This document shows, piece after piece, positions 63,101-64,000 of a stretch of DNA of 64,000 nucleotides (its first letter is position 1; each line of letters starts with the position of its first letter). The translations under genes were made by a program, and so were the position numbers. Under the pieces are notes generated by a model, which did no database searches, was not told the DNA's origin, and saw nothing but the letters and a program-made list of their open reading frames with translations. This DNA comes from an uncultured Clostridia bacterium (GTDB lineage Bacteria > Bacillota > Clostridia > TANB77 > CAG-508), in contig CAKPAX010000001.1 of the NCBI GenBank assembly GCA_934133175.1, forward strand, positions 33,095 through 97,094, written 5' to 3'.

Positions 63101-63738
63101 TTTGCTTTAATTATTAATCTATTTGAATTTGAGTTATTACACGTAATAAGTGTTACTTGTTTAATTGATTTATCTTCATATATAACTTTTTGAGTTTCGT
63201 TATTTTTTACTTCAAAACATTCAAATATTTTATATGATAAAGAGTTTCCACTCATATCATGTATTAAAATTACATCATTTATTTTTAATAAATTCAATTT
63301 GCTAAAAAATTTATAATTATCAAAATTATGTCCAGCTATACATAAATTGCCATATTCATTTGGATCAGGTCCATAAAATTTACAAGGAGCTATTTTTAGT
63401 AGCTTATCATTAGTTTCGGAAAGTATTGGATAATATAAGTCTATTTTAGGTATTTCTATTAAGCCAATAACAGAATATTCAATTCCTTCATCTACATAGT
63501 TATTAATATGGTTAGAATTTTGAGTACTATATAATTTTGAAATATTATAATTATTTGTTAGTTTTTTAGATATATTTTCTTTTGAATTCATATTATTAAT
63601 ATAGTAAAAATATATGCTTATAATAACAATAAATAAGAATATCGATATATATAATTGAAATTTAAAAAAATTTTTTTTCTTTTTATTATTTAAAGAAAAA
63701 TTCGAATTATTATTTTTATAGTATAAAATTTGATTCAA
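63088..63738 (-). CDS. Class D-like sortase
   Basis: A 216-residue membrane-anchored transpeptidase: one N-terminal helix (about 28-48), then the sortase barrel with IGLIEIPKIDLYYPIL, the catalytic His137 in CIAGHNFD, Cys200 in VTLITCNN and Arg207 in NRLIIKAK. All three catalytic residues are present. The short linker and the TLITC motif fit the class D/E or B-like sortases of low-GC Gram-positives; the class is not certain. The convergent LPSTG protein is the obvious substrate. Confidence 0.85.
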   Translation of the reverse strand: MNQILYYKNNNSNFSLNNKKKKNFFKFQLYISIFLFIVIISIYFYYINNMNSKENISKKLTNNYNISKLYSTQNSNHINNYVDEGIEYSVIGLIEIPKIDLYYPILSETNDKLLKIAPCKFYGPDPNEYGNLCIAGHNFDNYKFFSKLNLLKINDVILIHDMSGNSLSYKIFECFEVKNNETQKVIYEDKSIKQVTLITCNNSNSNRLIIKAKSES

Positions 63739-63905
63739 CTAAATCACCCTAATTTATATATTAATAGTTAGTTTGTACAAATATTATAAAAAAATAATAG
63801 GATAAATTTTGAAAATTAATAAAAATGTTGCAAAATAAAAAATAATAGTATAAAATTAAAACGAAAACTATGAGATAAATAGTGAAAATACAAAGGAGGA
63901 AAATT

Positions 63906-64000
63906 ATGAAAATAAAGCAAGCAAAAGGTATAACATTAATAGCGTTGGTAATAACAATAATAGTTCTTTTAATACTAGCAGGAGTAACAATTAGCATGTT
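63906..64000 (+). CDS. Pilin-like protein, N-terminal part (continues beyond window)
   Basis: Starts at ATG 63906 behind AAAGGAGG and runs off the end of the window. The 31 visible residues are a basic leader (MKIKQAK) followed by GITLIALVITIIVLLILAG, nearly identical to the genes at 11005, 30058 and 50433. Its C-terminal domains are unknown. The strong ribosome site and conserved helix make it a real gene. Confidence 0.8.
   Translation, partial: MKIKQAKGITLIALVITIIVLLILAGVTISM

Noticed and set aside
1..64000. CRISPR arrays, rRNA genes, transposases or phage genes
   Set aside because: I looked for regularly spaced repeats, rRNA motifs, and transposase, integrase or capsid signatures and saw none.

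Overview
The window is a very A+T-rich bacterial chromosome segment. Arginine is almost always AGA, glutamine CAA, and most genes start with ATG or TTG behind GGAGG-type ribosome sites. SepF, DivIVA, SpoIIIE/FtsK, a sortase with an LPxTG-type substrate, an anaerobic NrdD reductase and the GGGtGRT/NifU-like pair point to an anaerobic, low-GC member of the Clostridia, most likely an uncultivated gut lineage. That placement is inferred from gene content and composition.

Layout. 1-11 kb is a cell-surface glycan region: the end of a methyltransferase-like protein, GT2 enzymes, two GH25 lysozyme-type proteins with repeat arrays, and a GT-C-like membrane protein with GtrB- and GtrA-like partners. 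11-13 kb holds a pilin-like surface protein and two tiny Cys-rich peptides. 13-29 kb is mostly housekeeping: mutL-miaA, a HlyD-like adaptor, sepF-divIVA, rsmD, ftsK, a beta-CASP hydrolase and a GH15 glucoamylase. 28.8-36.4 kb is a glycolytic cluster (gap, pgk, tpiA, gpmI) interrupted between gap and pgk by a pilin-like surface gene. 37-39 kb has the NifU-like/GGGtGRT pair. 39.6-45 kb is accessory: tRNA-Gln, a broken LysR gene, unknown genes, and a PhoH-like ATPase of foreign composition. 45-49.5 kb has a HlyIII protein, a Crp/Fnr regulator, nrdD and tmRNA. 49.7-64 kb is surface-oriented: more pilin-like and FGE-like proteins, LemA/DUF2207, an LRR protein, a radical-SAM/peptide pair, DD-carboxypeptidase, VanW, rpmE, and sortase with substrate.

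The most striking signal is translational. Four unrelated genes (surface pilin-like, HlyD-like, an unknown, VanW) are each broken by exactly one extra C, and in all four the break is an in-frame CGG codon. Skipping that C turns CGG-N into a GGN glycine codon and restores the gene. By my scan, these four are the only in-frame CGG codons in genes of native composition. The fifth in the window lies in the foreign-looking PhoH gene. This fits CGG acting as a +1 frameshift (or CGGN quadruplet) signal, perhaps because CGG is unassigned in this organism.

Secondary themes are a dispersed family of pilin-like proteins lacking Glu5, some ending in C-type-lectin/FGE domains with unusual NNY codon runs; a GTTGC-N4-GCAAC operator shared by the Crp/Fnr gene and nrdD; a candidate RiPP system; and several hairpin-rich repeat elements.
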